Positions 1 through 9,118 are shown, counted from the first letter of the stretch. The stretch: DNA of 64,000 nucleotides from Exiguobacterium sibiricum 7-3 (GCF_000620865.1 NZ_KK211190.1:881971-945970), one strand, 5' to 3'. Translations and numbers: made by a program. The notes: generated from the sequence alone by a model not told the origin.

Positions 1-5
1 ACATC

Positions 6-1475
6 ATGAATCGTCCATATAAACATCTGTCAGAATTAATTGCCCCATTCCGGCTTACATGTAAAGAAAATCCCTCCATCACGAGTATCGAAACAGACTC
101 ACGTGGAGTGACGAAGGGTAGTCTGTTTATTTGTGTAAGAGGATATACCGTCGATGGTCACCAGTACGCCGAAGAGGCCGTTGCGAACGGGGCCGTTGCG
201 ATTTTAGCAGAAGAACCACTCCATGGATTAACCGTTCCGGTCATCGTGTTACAGGATACAAAACACGCTGCAGGAAAAGTGGCGGATCTGTTTTATGATC
301 ATCCGAGTCAAAAATTGCGGGTTTACGGTATAACGGGTACGAACGGGAAGACAACGACCACAAAACTGACCTATGATTTGTTTCGATCAGCCGGACATAA
401 GGCAGGAATGATCAGTACGATTGGATCGATGATTGACGGGGAGATGATTGATACACCGAATACGACGCCGGAAGCCATCATTCTACACCGTCTGTTACAT
501 CAAATGGTTGAGCAAGGTGTCACGGATTGTATACTCGAAGTTTCTTCTCATGCTTTGATGGAAGGGCGTACAGAAGGGATCCGGTTTCATGCAGCGGCGT
601 TTACGAATCTGACACATGATCATCTCGACTATCATGCCTCGATGGAAGAATACGCGGAGGCAAAAGCCTTGTTGTTCAAACAAGTGGCAACGAGCGGTGG
701 TCAGGCAATTGTTCTTAATGAAGACGATCCAGCGAGCCGAGTGATGGCAGAAGCAGCGGAAGGAGTACCTGTCATTTGGTATACGACAGATGCTCTCTCT
801 GAAGCACCGATTACTGTAGAATGGAAAGAAAAAACAGTCAGTGTTCGAATTGACGGAACAGTAACCGAGGTTCCAGTCTTTCTTCTTGGTGATTTCAATG
901 CTGCGAATCTTGCTGCGGCAATCGGACTGATGCAAGCCGGTGAAGTCAATATGTATCAATTGATTCGACACATCCCGGAACTTCGTTTGCCAAAAGGACG
1001 TTTGGAACAGATTCCGTTCGAAGGGTGTGAAGTATACATTGATTATGCGCATACACCGGATGGACTGGAGAAATGTCTGAAATCATTATCTCTTCCAGGT
1101 GAACCCTTATATCTGGTATTGAGTGCAGCAGGTGAACGCGATCGTTCGAAACGAGCGGTGATGGGGCGGATTGCCAGTCAGTATTGTGACGGAATCATCG
1201 TGACGGTACATGACCCGAGGCTTGAAAATCCACAGCAAATCATTAAAGAGCTTCTGACAGACATTGCTCCACGGAAAATCATTACGTGTCATGAGTCACG
1301 AAAAGAAGCGCTCCAGATTGCGGCAAAGATTGCATTAGCCGGGAAGCGGATGGTCATCGTCGGTAAAGGACATGAACGGTTTGAACAGATTGGAACTGAG
1401 CATGTTCCGTTTGATGAAGTCAAGATTTTAACGGATGAACTGATTCGATTATCCGGTCAAGAGTCTGCCATGTGA
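6..1475 (+). CDS. murE: MurE-family UDP-N-acetylmuramoyl-tripeptide synthetase
   Basis: Cytoplasmic Mur ligase of 489 residues, predicted to add the third amino acid to UDP-MurNAc-L-Ala-D-Glu in peptidoglycan synthesis. Seen: an N-terminal MurE-type domain (DSRGVTKGSLF, about 31-41), an ATP-binding P-loop GTNGKTTTT at 111-119, the EVSSHAL and TNLTHDHLDYH motifs of the central domain, and a C-terminal domain with VGKGHE. The residue-selecting loop, DNPR in meso-diaminopimelate enzymes, reads HDPRLENP here (about 401-408), so the amino acid added cannot be assigned from the motif. The family is clear; the substrate is not. The gene stands alone, followed by a hairpin terminator and the convergent rnhC. 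It may be a second copy outside the main dcw cluster, which is not in this window. Confidence 0.85.
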   Translation: MNRPYKHLSELIAPFRLTCKENPSITSIETDSRGVTKGSLFICVRGYTVDGHQYAEEAVANGAVAILAEEPLHGLTVPVIVLQDTKHAAGKVADLFYDHPSQKLRVYGITGTNGKTTTTKLTYDLFRSAGHKAGMISTIGSMIDGEMIDTPNTTPEAIILHRLLHQMVEQGVTDCILEVSSHALMEGRTEGIRFHAAAFTNLTHDHLDYHASMEEYAEAKALLFKQVATSGGQAIVLNEDDPASRVMAEAAEGVPVIWYTTDALSEAPITVEWKEKTVSVRIDGTVTEVPVFLLGDFNAANLAAAIGLMQAGEVNMYQLIRHIPELRLPKGRLEQIPFEGCEVYIDYAHTPDGLEKCLKSLSLPGEPLYLVLSAAGERDRSKRAVMGRIASQYCDGIIVTVHDPRLENPQQIIKELLTDIAPRKIITCHESRKEALQIAAKIALAGKRMVIVGKGHERFEQIGTEHVPFDEVKILTDELIRLSGQESAM

Positions 1476-1510
1476 AAAACCGACCACTTTTAATTATGGT
1501 CGGTTTCTTT
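1475..1510. terminator. Bidirectional terminator between murE and rnhC
   Basis: Perfect 10-bp stem AAACCGACCA / TGGTCGGTTT around a 10-nt loop, with A-rich sequence on one side and T-rich on the other. It lies at the convergent ends of murE and rnhC and reaches into the last codons of rnhC. Confidence 0.8.
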
Positions 1511-2414
1511 TCTTAGCTAAATCTTCTGCTTTTTTTGTATTGGCGAAATGATATTTTGTCCATTCTTGTAAGCGTTCTGGTCCATATTTTAACAACAGGG
1601 AAGCAGCGACCTGGTCGACTTTCGCACCGGCGCCTTTAGGAATTTCCGTCCCGGTCTGTCGGCTCAATTGATCCATTTCTTTCAGAAAGATAGCTCGTGC
1701 TAGGATGGAGGCTGCAGCGACAGCGACATGTAATCCTTCTGCTTTCGTCGAAAAATAGACATTGTCTTTGACTTGTTTTGTTTCTCCGGAAAGATGTTTG
1801 TAATAGGTCGCTTTTTCAGCAAATTGATCAATCAAGATCGCTTGCGGCGGCGCTTCCAGTTGAGCGAGTAATCCATTGAGCGCCGCATTATGAAGCAGGG
1901 CGGTCATTTTGCCTTGTGTCATCGTCCGTTGCATTTGATTGTAATCCGGATTATGCAGGATACGGTATTCATAAGGAATGACAGCATGCAAATCACGCGC
2001 AATCGAACGGATTTCCGGATCAGAGACATTTTTAGAGTCGCGGACCCCGAGCTCACGGACCAGTTCAATTTTTGTGCTGTCGACATAAGCGGCAACGACG
2101 ACTAAAGGACCAAAAAAGTCACCTTTTCCGACTTCGTCACTGCCGACGACCGACCAGTTGGCGAATCCTTCGGGTAAAGAGGCACTTGCTGTCGAAGCGG
2201 TTTTTTTTGCCGCAGGCGAACCATATCGGGCAGCGACAGCTTCCGCCCCCTGTCCTTGAAACATGACCTTCCCTGAATTATAGACGGTCAAAATACATCC
2301 GGTCGTTCGTGCAGCGAAACGTGCATACGGAGGAGGCGAGACCTGATGACGTCCGAAATCCGAAATGACGGTTTCTTGTTTTTCTTTTGTTAACTTTAAA
2401 ACGACTGTTCCCAT
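1494..2414 (-). CDS. rnhC: Ribonuclease HIII
   Basis: Endoribonuclease that cleaves the RNA strand of RNA:DNA hybrids; 306 residues, normal for RNase HIII. The N-terminal about 85 residues form the TBP-like substrate-binding extension that separates HIII from HII. The catalytic domain starts with GSDEVGKGDFFGP (about 91-103), carrying the acidic active-site pair D-E. ILIDQF and the later AAASILAR motif are also present. The ATG at 2414 follows an AAGGGTGA ribosome binding site on the minus strand. In B. subtilis rnhC also lies next to zapA in this divergent arrangement. Confidence 0.95.
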   Translation of the reverse strand: MGTVVLKLTKEKQETVISDFGRHQVSPPPYARFAARTTGCILTVYNSGKVMFQGQGAEAVAARYGSPAAKKTASTASASLPEGFANWSVVGSDEVGKGDFFGPLVVVAAYVDSTKIELVRELGVRDSKNVSDPEIRSIARDLHAVIPYEYRILHNPDYNQMQRTMTQGKMTALLHNAALNGLLAQLEAPPQAILIDQFAEKATYYKHLSGETKQVKDNVYFSTKAEGLHVAVAAASILARAIFLKEMDQLSRQTGTEIPKGAGAKVDQVAASLLLKYGPERLQEWTKYHFANTKKAEDLAKKRNRP

Positions 2415-2443
2415 GACATGATCACCCTTTCGGAAATAAGCAT

Positions 2444-2476
2444 ACCATCCTTAAGTCGGATGGTGGACTTCTTTTC
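2444..2476. repeat. Inverted repeat in the rnhC-zapA divergent intergenic region
   Basis: ACCATCC (2444-2450) and GGATGGT (2458-2464) form a 7-bp stem followed by a pyrimidine-rich stretch. No gene ends upstream on the plus strand, so a terminator role is uncertain; it could be a regulatory hairpin or an operator. Confidence 0.4.
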
Positions 2477-2533
2477 CTATTTCAAAAATGATGGTACTAT
2501 ATGAAAGAAGCAAAGTATGAGGAGGACAGGAAA

Positions 2534-2770
2534 ATGGCTGATTCAGAAGGGTTGAACCGGACGACGATTCATATTGCAGGAAACGATTATACGATTGTCG
2601 GAACGGAGTCACCTGAACATGTACGCGAAGTGGGTCTCCTCGTGGATACAAAAATTCGTGAAATCAGAGACCAGGCACCACAACTCGACGTTCGACAAAT
2701 TGCTGTCTTGGCAGCTCTCAATATCGGTAGTGATTATGTCAAAATCAAAAAGAATTTGGGTGAATTTTAA
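2534..2770 (+). CDS. zapA: Cell division protein ZapA
   Basis: Small FtsZ-ring-associated protein (78 residues) that promotes FtsZ bundling at midcell. The sequence has the ZapA pattern: an N-terminal beta-rich part (TIHIAGNDYTIVGTESPEHV) followed by a long helix ending in KIKKNL, which forms the dimeric coiled coil in the family. The ATG at 2534 is preferred over an in-frame ATG at 2501 because GAGGAGGACAGG sits just before it. It is followed after 2 bp by cvpA, as in B. subtilis, so the two are probably co-transcribed. Confidence 0.9.
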   Translation: MADSEGLNRTTIHIAGNDYTIVGTESPEHVREVGLLVDTKIREIRDQAPQLDVRQIAVLAALNIGSDYVKIKKNLGEF

Positions 2771-2772
2771 AC

Positions 2773-3321
2773 ATGGTTTCTCTTGTTATCTTACTGTTTT
2801 TAGCTTTAGGCACGATGACGGGTGTCCGTCGGGGTGTTGTGTTACAGGCGGGTCATTTGTTGAGCTTACTCATCTCGTTTATCGTCGCGCTATCATTTTA
2901 CGATGAACTGGCCGAGAAGTTTAAGTTATGGATTCCCTATCCGTCGACACTAGATGATGCGGGCATCGATTTGACGATGTTCTCCATCCCGAGTTCAGTC
3001 GGTTTGGATGAAGTGTTTTATAAAGCCTTTTGGTTCATCGTCCTGTTTTTTGTGACTAAAATCGTGTTATCGATCATCATTGCGATGTTTGATTCGCTGA
3101 CGAATATTCCGGTTCTCAAGCAGGTAAAAGGTCTGTTAGGTGGAGTCTTCGGATTCATCGAGATGTATATCTTCATCTTCTTGATTTTGTTCTTGGCCGC
3201 TTTTGCGCCGATTCAGTCGATTCAGGATGCCATTGCGAATTCGAGTTTGGCCTCGTTTATGATTCAACATACACCAGTGCTTGCCGATTGGTTGATGCAA
3301 AAAGTCGGTTTGATAAAATAA
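2773..3321 (+). CDS. CvpA family membrane protein
   Basis: Integral membrane protein of 182 residues with four hydrophobic segments (roughly 1-18, 25-45, 78-100 and 118-140). It fits the CvpA/YshB family, named for colicin V production in E. coli and of unclear molecular function in Bacillales. It lies 2 bp after zapA and ends at a terminator before polX. The B. subtilis ortholog by position is yshB. Confidence 0.85.
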   Translation: MVSLVILLFLALGTMTGVRRGVVLQAGHLLSLLISFIVALSFYDELAEKFKLWIPYPSTLDDAGIDLTMFSIPSSVGLDEVFYKAFWFIVLFFVTKIVLSIIIAMFDSLTNIPVLKQVKGLLGGVFGFIEMYIFIFLILFLAAFAPIQSIQDAIANSSLASFMIQHTPVLADWLMQKVGLIK

Positions 3322-3324
3322 CGT

Positions 3325-3350
3325 GCTCCCGTTGAATGGGAGCTTTTTTT
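3325..3350 (+). terminator. Terminator after cvpA
   Basis: Stem GCTCCC / GGGAGC with a 7-nt loop followed by seven T residues. It sits immediately before the polX ribosome binding site, so zapA-cvpA transcription probably ends or is attenuated here. Confidence 0.75.
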
Positions 3351-3366
3351 GAGGGGAGAATTGAAC

Positions 3367-5082
3367 ATGCGGACGACACAAGATGCGATTCGACATTTAG
3401 AAAGAATTTCAGTTTATCTCGAAGTAAAAGGCGAAAATCCATTTAAAATCAATGCATTTCGAAAGGCAGCGAGTCTGCTCGAAGCGGCAGAACTGGATTT
3501 TATGGCAATTGAAGATTTTACAGCGATGAAAGGAATCGGTAAAGGCACGGCAACCGTCCTTGAAGAATTCCGTGAAACAGGAACGAGTACAGCCTTAACA
3601 GAACTCGAACAACAGGTACCGGAAGGATTAATCGCCTTACTGAAGATTCCTGGACTTGGCGGGAAGAAATTAGCGAAGCTGCATGAAGTCGGGGTCATTG
3701 ATGCAGATTCCTTCGCTGAGAAACTGGCGGATGGTACAGTGGAAGCAATGCCAGGCTTCGGAAAAAAGACTGTCGAAAAATACAGTAAGGCACTGGAAAC
3801 GTTCGAGACACGACCAGAACGATTACCGTATGGTGTCATGCGCAAAAGTGTCAGTGAACTGGAGCGGACATTAGCCGGTATCGACCAAATCATTCGTTTT
3901 GAAGTCGGAGGTAGTTTCCGACGGGCGGAAGAAACGTGTAAGGATCTCGATTTCATCATCTCAACGGATCAGCCAAAAGAAGTGAAGGCACAGTTGCTTG
4001 AAATTGAACAAATCGATGAAATCATTGCTGCCGGGGAAACGAAGGTCTCGATTGTCCTCAAACGAGATGATGCATACATTGCGGTTGATTTCCGATTAGT
4101 GGATGATTTGGCGTTTGCTTCGACATTACATCACTTCACAGGCTCGAAAGATCATAATGTCCGGATGCGGCAACTGGCGAAAGAACGCGGCGAAAGCATC
4201 TCCGAGTACGGTGTCGAAACCAAGGACGGTCTGTTCCAACCGAAAACGGAACAGGAACTGTTTGCCCGTTATGATTTGCCGTTCATCCCGCCAGAACTGC
4301 GGGCAGGTCGTCTGGAGTTCGAAGCGAATTTAGACACGTTGATTCAAGAGACGGATATCCAAGCCGATGTCCATATGCATACGACATGGTCGGACGGTAC
4401 ATTGTCCGTCGATGAGCTCGTCGACGCCTGTGCGGCGCGGGGATATTCCTGGATGGCCATCACCGACCACAGTAAATATATGAAATTCGTTAATGGATTG
4501 ACGGAAGAACGATTGCGGAAACAGCGTGTCGAAATTGAAGCAGCACGGGAGAAACATCCGGAGATGACGATTTTATGCGGTGTCGAGATGGATATTTTAC
4601 CGGATGGCTCACTGGATTACGACGATGATTTTTTACAAGAGATGGACTATGTCATCGCCTCGATTCATTCCAAGTTTGATCAGACAGAAGAGGAAATCAT
4701 GCAACGGCTTGAAAATGCCTGCCGCAATCCCTATGTCTCCTTGATTGCCCATCCAACCGGACGGATCATCGGACGCCGGGACGGATATGCGGTCAACATC
4801 GATCGATTGGTCGAGCTGGCTGCTGAAACCGGAACGGCACTGGAGATGAATGCAAATCCCGGACGGTTTGATTTAACTGCCTCGTCTCTTGCAAAAGCGA
4901 AAGCGGCTGGAGTCAAACTGATGATCAATACCGATACCCATCGTCCGGAAATGTTAGAAGATATGAAACTTGGTGTCCTGCATGCACGTAAAGCATATTT
5001 GGAACCATCCGATGTCATCAATACGTGGACTGCAAAAGAAGCGCGGGCTTTTTTTGATCGAAAACGTTTAGGAGTGAAGTAA
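3367..5082 (+). CDS. polX: DNA polymerase/3'-5' exonuclease PolX
   Basis: Family X DNA polymerase with a C-terminal PHP exonuclease domain, used in gap filling and base-excision repair; 571 residues, like B. subtilis PolX (570). Seen in order: helix-hairpin-helix segments (MKGIGKGTA, IPGLGGKKL, MPGFGKKTV), the nucleotidyltransferase core with catalytic aspartates in CKDLDFII and VDFRLV, and a PHP domain from about residue 330 with metal-binding histidines in DVHMHTTWSDG, ITDHSKY, IASIHSKF and NTDTHRPE. The start at 3367 follows GAGGGGAGA; an upstream in-frame ATG at 3349 lies inside the terminator T-run. The stop codon directly abuts mutS2. Confidence 0.95.
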   Translation: MRTTQDAIRHLERISVYLEVKGENPFKINAFRKAASLLEAAELDFMAIEDFTAMKGIGKGTATVLEEFRETGTSTALTELEQQVPEGLIALLKIPGLGGKKLAKLHEVGVIDADSFAEKLADGTVEAMPGFGKKTVEKYSKALETFETRPERLPYGVMRKSVSELERTLAGIDQIIRFEVGGSFRRAEETCKDLDFIISTDQPKEVKAQLLEIEQIDEIIAAGETKVSIVLKRDDAYIAVDFRLVDDLAFASTLHHFTGSKDHNVRMRQLAKERGESISEYGVETKDGLFQPKTEQELFARYDLPFIPPELRAGRLEFEANLDTLIQETDIQADVHMHTTWSDGTLSVDELVDACAARGYSWMAITDHSKYMKFVNGLTEERLRKQRVEIEAAREKHPEMTILCGVEMDILPDGSLDYDDDFLQEMDYVIASIHSKFDQTEEEIMQRLENACRNPYVSLIAHPTGRIIGRRDGYAVNIDRLVELAAETGTALEMNANPGRFDLTASSLAKAKAAGVKLMINTDTHRPEMLEDMKLGVLHARKAYLEPSDVINTWTAKEARAFFDRKRLGVK

Positions 5083-7449
5083 ATGAATGCCAATGCACTA
5101 CGTGTATTAGAATACGATAAATTAAAAGAACTACTCGCAAAACAGACAGCCAGTTCACTTGGCGCCCAATTCGTGCGGAAGATGGAGCCGGCAGAAGATT
5201 TCGAACAGGTGAAAGCATTGCTCGCTTTGACGACAGAAGCAACGACAGTCTATCGACTGCGCGACCGTTATCCATTTGGTGGACTGACGGATGTCCGCAG
5301 TGAGGTGAAACGGGCGGAAATCGGCTCGGTCCTCTCGACAAGTGAGTTACTTGCGGTTGCAGACGTCGTTTATTCCGGACGTCAAGTTAAGGCCTTCCAG
5401 GAACGTCTGCATGAAGATCACCCGGATTTGCGGTTACCGGCACTGGACAGCAGAATCGAACAGATTACGAAACTGGTGGAAATCGAACAAGGTATTCGTC
5501 ATGCGATCGATGATCAAGGGACGGTTCAAGACTCGGCAAGCGATAAGCTGCGGTCCTTACGGAGTCAATTACGCTCCCTTGAAGGGCAAGTTCGCTCGAA
5601 AATCGACGGCGTATTGCGCAGTAAGTCGAAGATGTTATCTGATGCCATCGTGACGATGCGCAATGATCGTTATTGTGTACCGGTCAAACAGGAGTACCGT
5701 CAAGCTTTTGGCGGCATCGTCCATGACCAATCGGCGTCCGGGGCGACGTTATTCATCGAACCGCAAGCCGTCGTTGCAGCCAACAATGAAATTCAGGAGG
5801 CACGCCTTAAAGAACGTGCGGAAATCGAACGGATTTTAGCCCAACTTTCAGCGCTCGTCGGCTCGGTCGGCGATTCGCTTCGAATCAATGTCGACGTCTT
5901 GGCAGAGCTCGATTTCATTATGGCAAAAGCCTTATACGGACATACGATTCGTGCTGTTGAACCACGATTAAATGAAAATCGGCATATCGTCTTGAAAGAA
6001 GCACGGCATCCGTTCATTCCAGACGATGAAGTCGTTCCGATTACCGTATCACTCGGCGGAGAATTCACATCACTCGTCATCACCGGACCGAATACCGGCG
6101 GGAAAACCGTCACACTGAAAACGATTGGATTACTGCAATTGATGGTTCAATCCGGTTTATACGTTCCGGCAGCGGACGAGACGGAGCTGAGTGTCTTTGA
6201 TGCGATTTATGCCGACATCGGAGATGAACAGTCCATTGAACAGAACTTGTCGACCTTCAGTTCCCATATGACGAACATCGTTTCAATGATGGGCAAAATT
6301 GATTTCATGAGTCTTGTTCTGTTTGATGAGCTCGGAGCCGGAACGGATCCGACAGAAGGGGCGGCACTTGCGATTGCCATCTTGGATGAAGTGAAACGAC
6401 GCGGCGCACGTGTTGCTGCAACGACTCACTATTCGGAGCTGAAAGCATACGGCTACAACCGGGAAGGTGTCGTTAACGCCTCGATGGAGTTTGATGTCGA
6501 GTCGCTTAGTCCGACGTACCGCTTACTAATCGGTGTACCGGGACGTTCGAATGCCTTTGAAATTTCGAAACGACTCGGGCTAGAGGACCGCGTCATCGAT
6601 GCGGCCCGTGATCAAGTCGGAACAGATGCGCAGTCCGTCGAAACGATGATCGGACGACTCGAGGAAGCGAAACAACGTGCTGAATCCTTGGAGCGGGAAT
6701 TGTTGCAGGAGCAACAACGATTGGTGGAAGAACGGGAAGAATTCGAGCGGGAACAAGCTGAAATTCATCAAGAGAAAAACGAAATTTTAGCAAAAGCAGA
6801 AGAAAAGGCAACGCGTGCCGTCGAACGGGCACAAAAAGAAGCAGAAGCAGTCATCAAGCGTCTGAAAGAATTACGTGACGCAGGAGCTGTCAAAGAGCAT
6901 GAACTGATTGAAGCCCGGAAACAGCTGGAGCAAGCGAAACCTTCGTTACAAGATCAACGGATTGCCAAGGTCAAAGCAAAAACGAACCAGGCTCCGGTAT
7001 TTGCAAAAGGCGAAGAGGTAAAAGTGACGACATTTAACCAAAAAGGATACATCATCAATCAAAATTCGAATGGTGAATACACGGTTCAAGTCGGAATCAT
7101 GAAAGTGAACGTCAAGCCGGGTGATCTGGCCAAAGTCGGTGAAGCTAAAACAGCTTCGAAAACTAAAAAACGATCCGGTGGAACGAGTATTACGAAACAA
7201 TCCGCTGCTTCAGCCGAACTGGACTTACGCGGTGTCCGTGTCGAGGAAGGGCTGGCCAAGCTCGATCGGTTCATGGATCAGGCTTTACTGTCCAACTACG
7301 AACAGATACGTGTCATCCATGGTCTCGGGACGGGAGCAATGCGTCAAGGAGTACAAGAATATCTACGTGGCAACCGTCATGTCAAAACGCATCGCTTAGG
7401 CGGTCAAGGTGAAGGTGGACATGGCGTAACGATCATCGAATTGAAATGA
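5083..7449 (+). CDS. mutS2: Endonuclease MutS2
   Basis: MutS-family ATPase of 788 residues. In Bacillales it acts on branched DNA and, as later work showed, on collided ribosomes. It has no N-terminal mismatch-recognition domain. The ATPase has Walker A GPNTGGKT (about 335-342) and Walker B LFDELGAGTDP. A charged coiled coil (about 515-630) and a KOW-like stretch follow. The C-terminal Smr nuclease domain (about 710-788) carries LDLRGVRVEEG and HGLGTGAMR. The ATG follows the polX stop codon directly, so translation is probably coupled; GGAGTGA at the end of polX serves as ribosome binding site. Confidence 0.95.
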   Translation: MNANALRVLEYDKLKELLAKQTASSLGAQFVRKMEPAEDFEQVKALLALTTEATTVYRLRDRYPFGGLTDVRSEVKRAEIGSVLSTSELLAVADVVYSGRQVKAFQERLHEDHPDLRLPALDSRIEQITKLVEIEQGIRHAIDDQGTVQDSASDKLRSLRSQLRSLEGQVRSKIDGVLRSKSKMLSDAIVTMRNDRYCVPVKQEYRQAFGGIVHDQSASGATLFIEPQAVVAANNEIQEARLKERAEIERILAQLSALVGSVGDSLRINVDVLAELDFIMAKALYGHTIRAVEPRLNENRHIVLKEARHPFIPDDEVVPITVSLGGEFTSLVITGPNTGGKTVTLKTIGLLQLMVQSGLYVPAADETELSVFDAIYADIGDEQSIEQNLSTFSSHMTNIVSMMGKIDFMSLVLFDELGAGTDPTEGAALAIAILDEVKRRGARVAATTHYSELKAYGYNREGVVNASMEFDVESLSPTYRLLIGVPGRSNAFEISKRLGLEDRVIDAARDQVGTDAQSVETMIGRLEEAKQRAESLERELLQEQQRLVEEREEFEREQAEIHQEKNEILAKAEEKATRAVERAQKEAEAVIKRLKELRDAGAVKEHELIEARKQLEQAKPSLQDQRIAKVKAKTNQAPVFAKGEEVKVTTFNQKGYIINQNSNGEYTVQVGIMKVNVKPGDLAKVGEAKTASKTKKRSGGTSITKQSAASAELDLRGVRVEEGLAKLDRFMDQALLSNYEQIRVIHGLGTGAMRQGVQEYLRGNRHVKTHRLGGQGEGGHGVTIIELK

Positions 7450-7460
7450 GGCGCGGTTAG

Positions 7461-7868
7461 GTGAATATTTTTGAAAACGTCTATGTCTACACGACAGCTT
7501 TGTATTCGGTTGCGGGACTGTTGATCATCATGGGTCTGGCACTTTTTGAGTTGACAACCCGGTACCGAAACTGGGAACATATCAAGAGTGGAAACATCGC
7601 CGTTGCGCTTGCGACCGGCGGTAAGATCATTGGTCTGGCAAATATCGTGCATTTTGCCGTTCAAAGTGAACAGCGTGTCGGAGCAATCTTTTTAGAAAGT
7701 GCCTTCGGATTTTTACTGTTGATTTCGACCTATTGGATTTTTGAATTCTTGACTCCGAATCTTCCCGTTGATCGGGAGATCGAAAAAGGAAATATCGCTG
7801 TCGGTATCATCTCCTGTTCGTTATCGATCGGGATGTCTTATGTGATCGGTTCAGCGTTAGTGGGGTGA
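7461..7868 (+). CDS. yshE: DUF350 family membrane protein (YshE-like)
   Basis: Membrane protein of 135 residues with four hydrophobic segments and the paired internal repeats of DUF350 (IKSGNIAVALATGGKIIGLA and later KGNIAVGIISCSLSIGMSYV). Function unknown. Position after mutS2 matches yshE of B. subtilis. GTG start at 7461 preceded by a weak TGAGG site; a 27-residue frame follows 4 bp after the stop. Confidence 0.85.
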   Translation: MNIFENVYVYTTALYSVAGLLIIMGLALFELTTRYRNWEHIKSGNIAVALATGGKIIGLANIVHFAVQSEQRVGAIFLESAFGFLLLISTYWIFEFLTPNLPVDREIEKGNIAVGIISCSLSIGMSYVIGSALVG

Positions 7869-7872
7869 ACAG

Positions 7873-7956
7873 GTGTTAGAACGATTAGCAAAAATCATGT
7901 TCGGCGTATCGATTGCCTTTTTGGTCGTCGGTCTGTTATGGATTTTTATGAATTAA
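7873..7956 (+). CDS. Putative 27-residue membrane peptide
   Basis: Short frame with a GTG start at 7873 preceded by GGGGTGA at an 8-nt-type spacing. The predicted peptide begins with a short basic head (LERLAKIM) and then one hydrophobic helix ending in WIFMN. It is 4 bp downstream of the DUF350 gene and ends before a strong terminator, so it would be the last gene of that transcript. No function can be named. It could be chance, but the ribosome binding site, spacing and single-pass membrane pattern favour a real small protein. Confidence 0.5.
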   Translation: MLERLAKIMFGVSIAFLVVGLLWIFMN

Positions 7957-7980
7957 AAGAACTGGCTCTGCCAAGTGATT

Positions 7981-8018
7981 ATTCCGTACTGAGATCGATT
8001 CAGTACGGAATTTTTATT
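7981..8018 (+). terminator. Terminator after mutS2-yshE
   Basis: Perfect stem ATTCCGTACTGA / TCAGTACGGAAT with a short loop, followed by TTTTATT. Confidence 0.85.
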
Positions 8019-8052
8019 GGTAGGACACAAAAAAATGAAGGAGGAAACGACT

Positions 8053-8946
8053 ATGAATGTCAAAAAAACCAATACGAATGAAATACGGCGGCGCGCCTTT
8101 GAAGCGATGCAACTGATTTCCTGGAAAGATATCTTTTGGGTCATCATCGGTTCAGCTATCCTGGCGTTCGGCATCAACTACTTCACGATTCCGAATGACT
8201 TGTCTGAAGGAGGATTGATCGGGATTACCGTCATCTTCTACTACCTGTATGGGTGGGATACCGGCTTAGTCTCGTTACTTGCCAATGCGTTATTGTTTGT
8301 CGTCGGCTACCGCTTCTTAAGTCGGAAAACGATGATCTATTCCGTCATTTCCGTCGCGACGACCTCGTTCGTCCTGTCGTCAACGGCATCACTCGCGACG
8401 AGTTCCGACAGCCGGCTGATCGGGACGGTCTATGCCGGAATCTTGATTGGTCTTGGAATCGGTCTTGTCATCCGGGCAGGCGGGACGACCGGCGGCGGTG
8501 TCATCATCGCCCGGCTAATGAATAAGTATTTGAACTTAGGGATTGCCGTGTCGATGTTCATCATCGACGTGACGGTTGTCGGAGCCTCCGGATTTTTGTT
8601 CGGTGAAGAAACGATGCTGTATACGTTGATTGCCATCATCATCGGTTCGTATTTGATTGATTTGGTCAGTGAAGGATTGAACGTCCGGGAAGCGGTGACG
8701 ATCATCAGTCACCGTCAGGAAGAAATCGCAACGATTTTGACTGAAACACTCGGACGAAGTGCGACCGTCATCCACAGTCACGGTCATTTCACAAAACAGA
8801 AAAACGACATGTTATACATGATTGTCGACAAACGTCAGCTCGCGCCATTGAAACAAATCGTCGAAGCGGCCGATCCACGTGCTTTTGTCGTCATTCATAA
8901 AGTACGTGAAGTCATCGGTGAGGGATTCACCTATCCGTCGCGCTAA
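8053..8946 (+). CDS. YitT family membrane protein
   Basis: Membrane protein of 297 residues. The first 200 residues hold five to six hydrophobic segments of the YitT/DUF161 family, including IPNDLSEGGLIGITVI and IRAGGTTGGGVIIARL. The C-terminal about 90 residues form the soluble DUF2179 domain (ISHRQEEIATILTETLGRSATVI). Family function is not firmly known; transport or signalling is suspected. The ATG at 8053 is chosen because GAAGGAGGAAACGACT lies just upstream; a more upstream ATG overlaps the previous terminator. Monocistronic, bounded by terminators on both sides. Confidence 0.85.
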   Translation: MNVKKTNTNEIRRRAFEAMQLISWKDIFWVIIGSAILAFGINYFTIPNDLSEGGLIGITVIFYYLYGWDTGLVSLLANALLFVVGYRFLSRKTMIYSVISVATTSFVLSSTASLATSSDSRLIGTVYAGILIGLGIGLVIRAGGTTGGGVIIARLMNKYLNLGIAVSMFIIDVTVVGASGFLFGEETMLYTLIAIIIGSYLIDLVSEGLNVREAVTIISHRQEEIATILTETLGRSATVIHSHGHFTKQKNDMLYMIVDKRQLAPLKQIVEAADPRAFVVIHKVREVIGEGFTYPSR

Positions 8947-8960
8947 CTATCGATCAAAGC

Positions 8961-8991
8961 AACCACTTGCGAAAGGGCAAGTGGTTTTTTT
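8961..8991 (+). terminator. Terminator after the YitT-family gene
   Basis: Stem AACCACTTGC / GCAAGTGGTT with a GAAAG-type loop, followed by a run of T residues. Confidence 0.85.
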
Positions 8992-9070
8992 ATGGTGTTT
9001 TCAAAATACCTGTGATTGGGAAAAATGTGAAATTTATTTTACAACAGGACTAGCCGCTGTGGACAAATTA

Positions 9071-9103
9071 CACGTATAATAAAAATGAATAGTAATTCAG
9101 TCA
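9071..9103 (+). promoter_or_regulatory. lcfA promoter -10 with FadR-like operator
   Basis: A TATAAT -10 element at 9075-9080 is followed by TGAATAGTAATTCAGTCA (9086-9103), an imperfect version of the B. subtilis FadR consensus TGAATGA-N4-TCATTCA. No good -35 is seen. The site would cover the transcription start of lcfA, fitting repression relieved by long-chain acyl-CoA. Confidence 0.6.
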
Positions 9104-9118
9104 CAGGGAGGGATTTGA

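Noticed and set aside
495-1052. Long open frame on the minus strand inside murE
   Set aside because: It lies within a clear coding gene, has no ribosome binding site, and its translation has no recognisable domain or credible composition.
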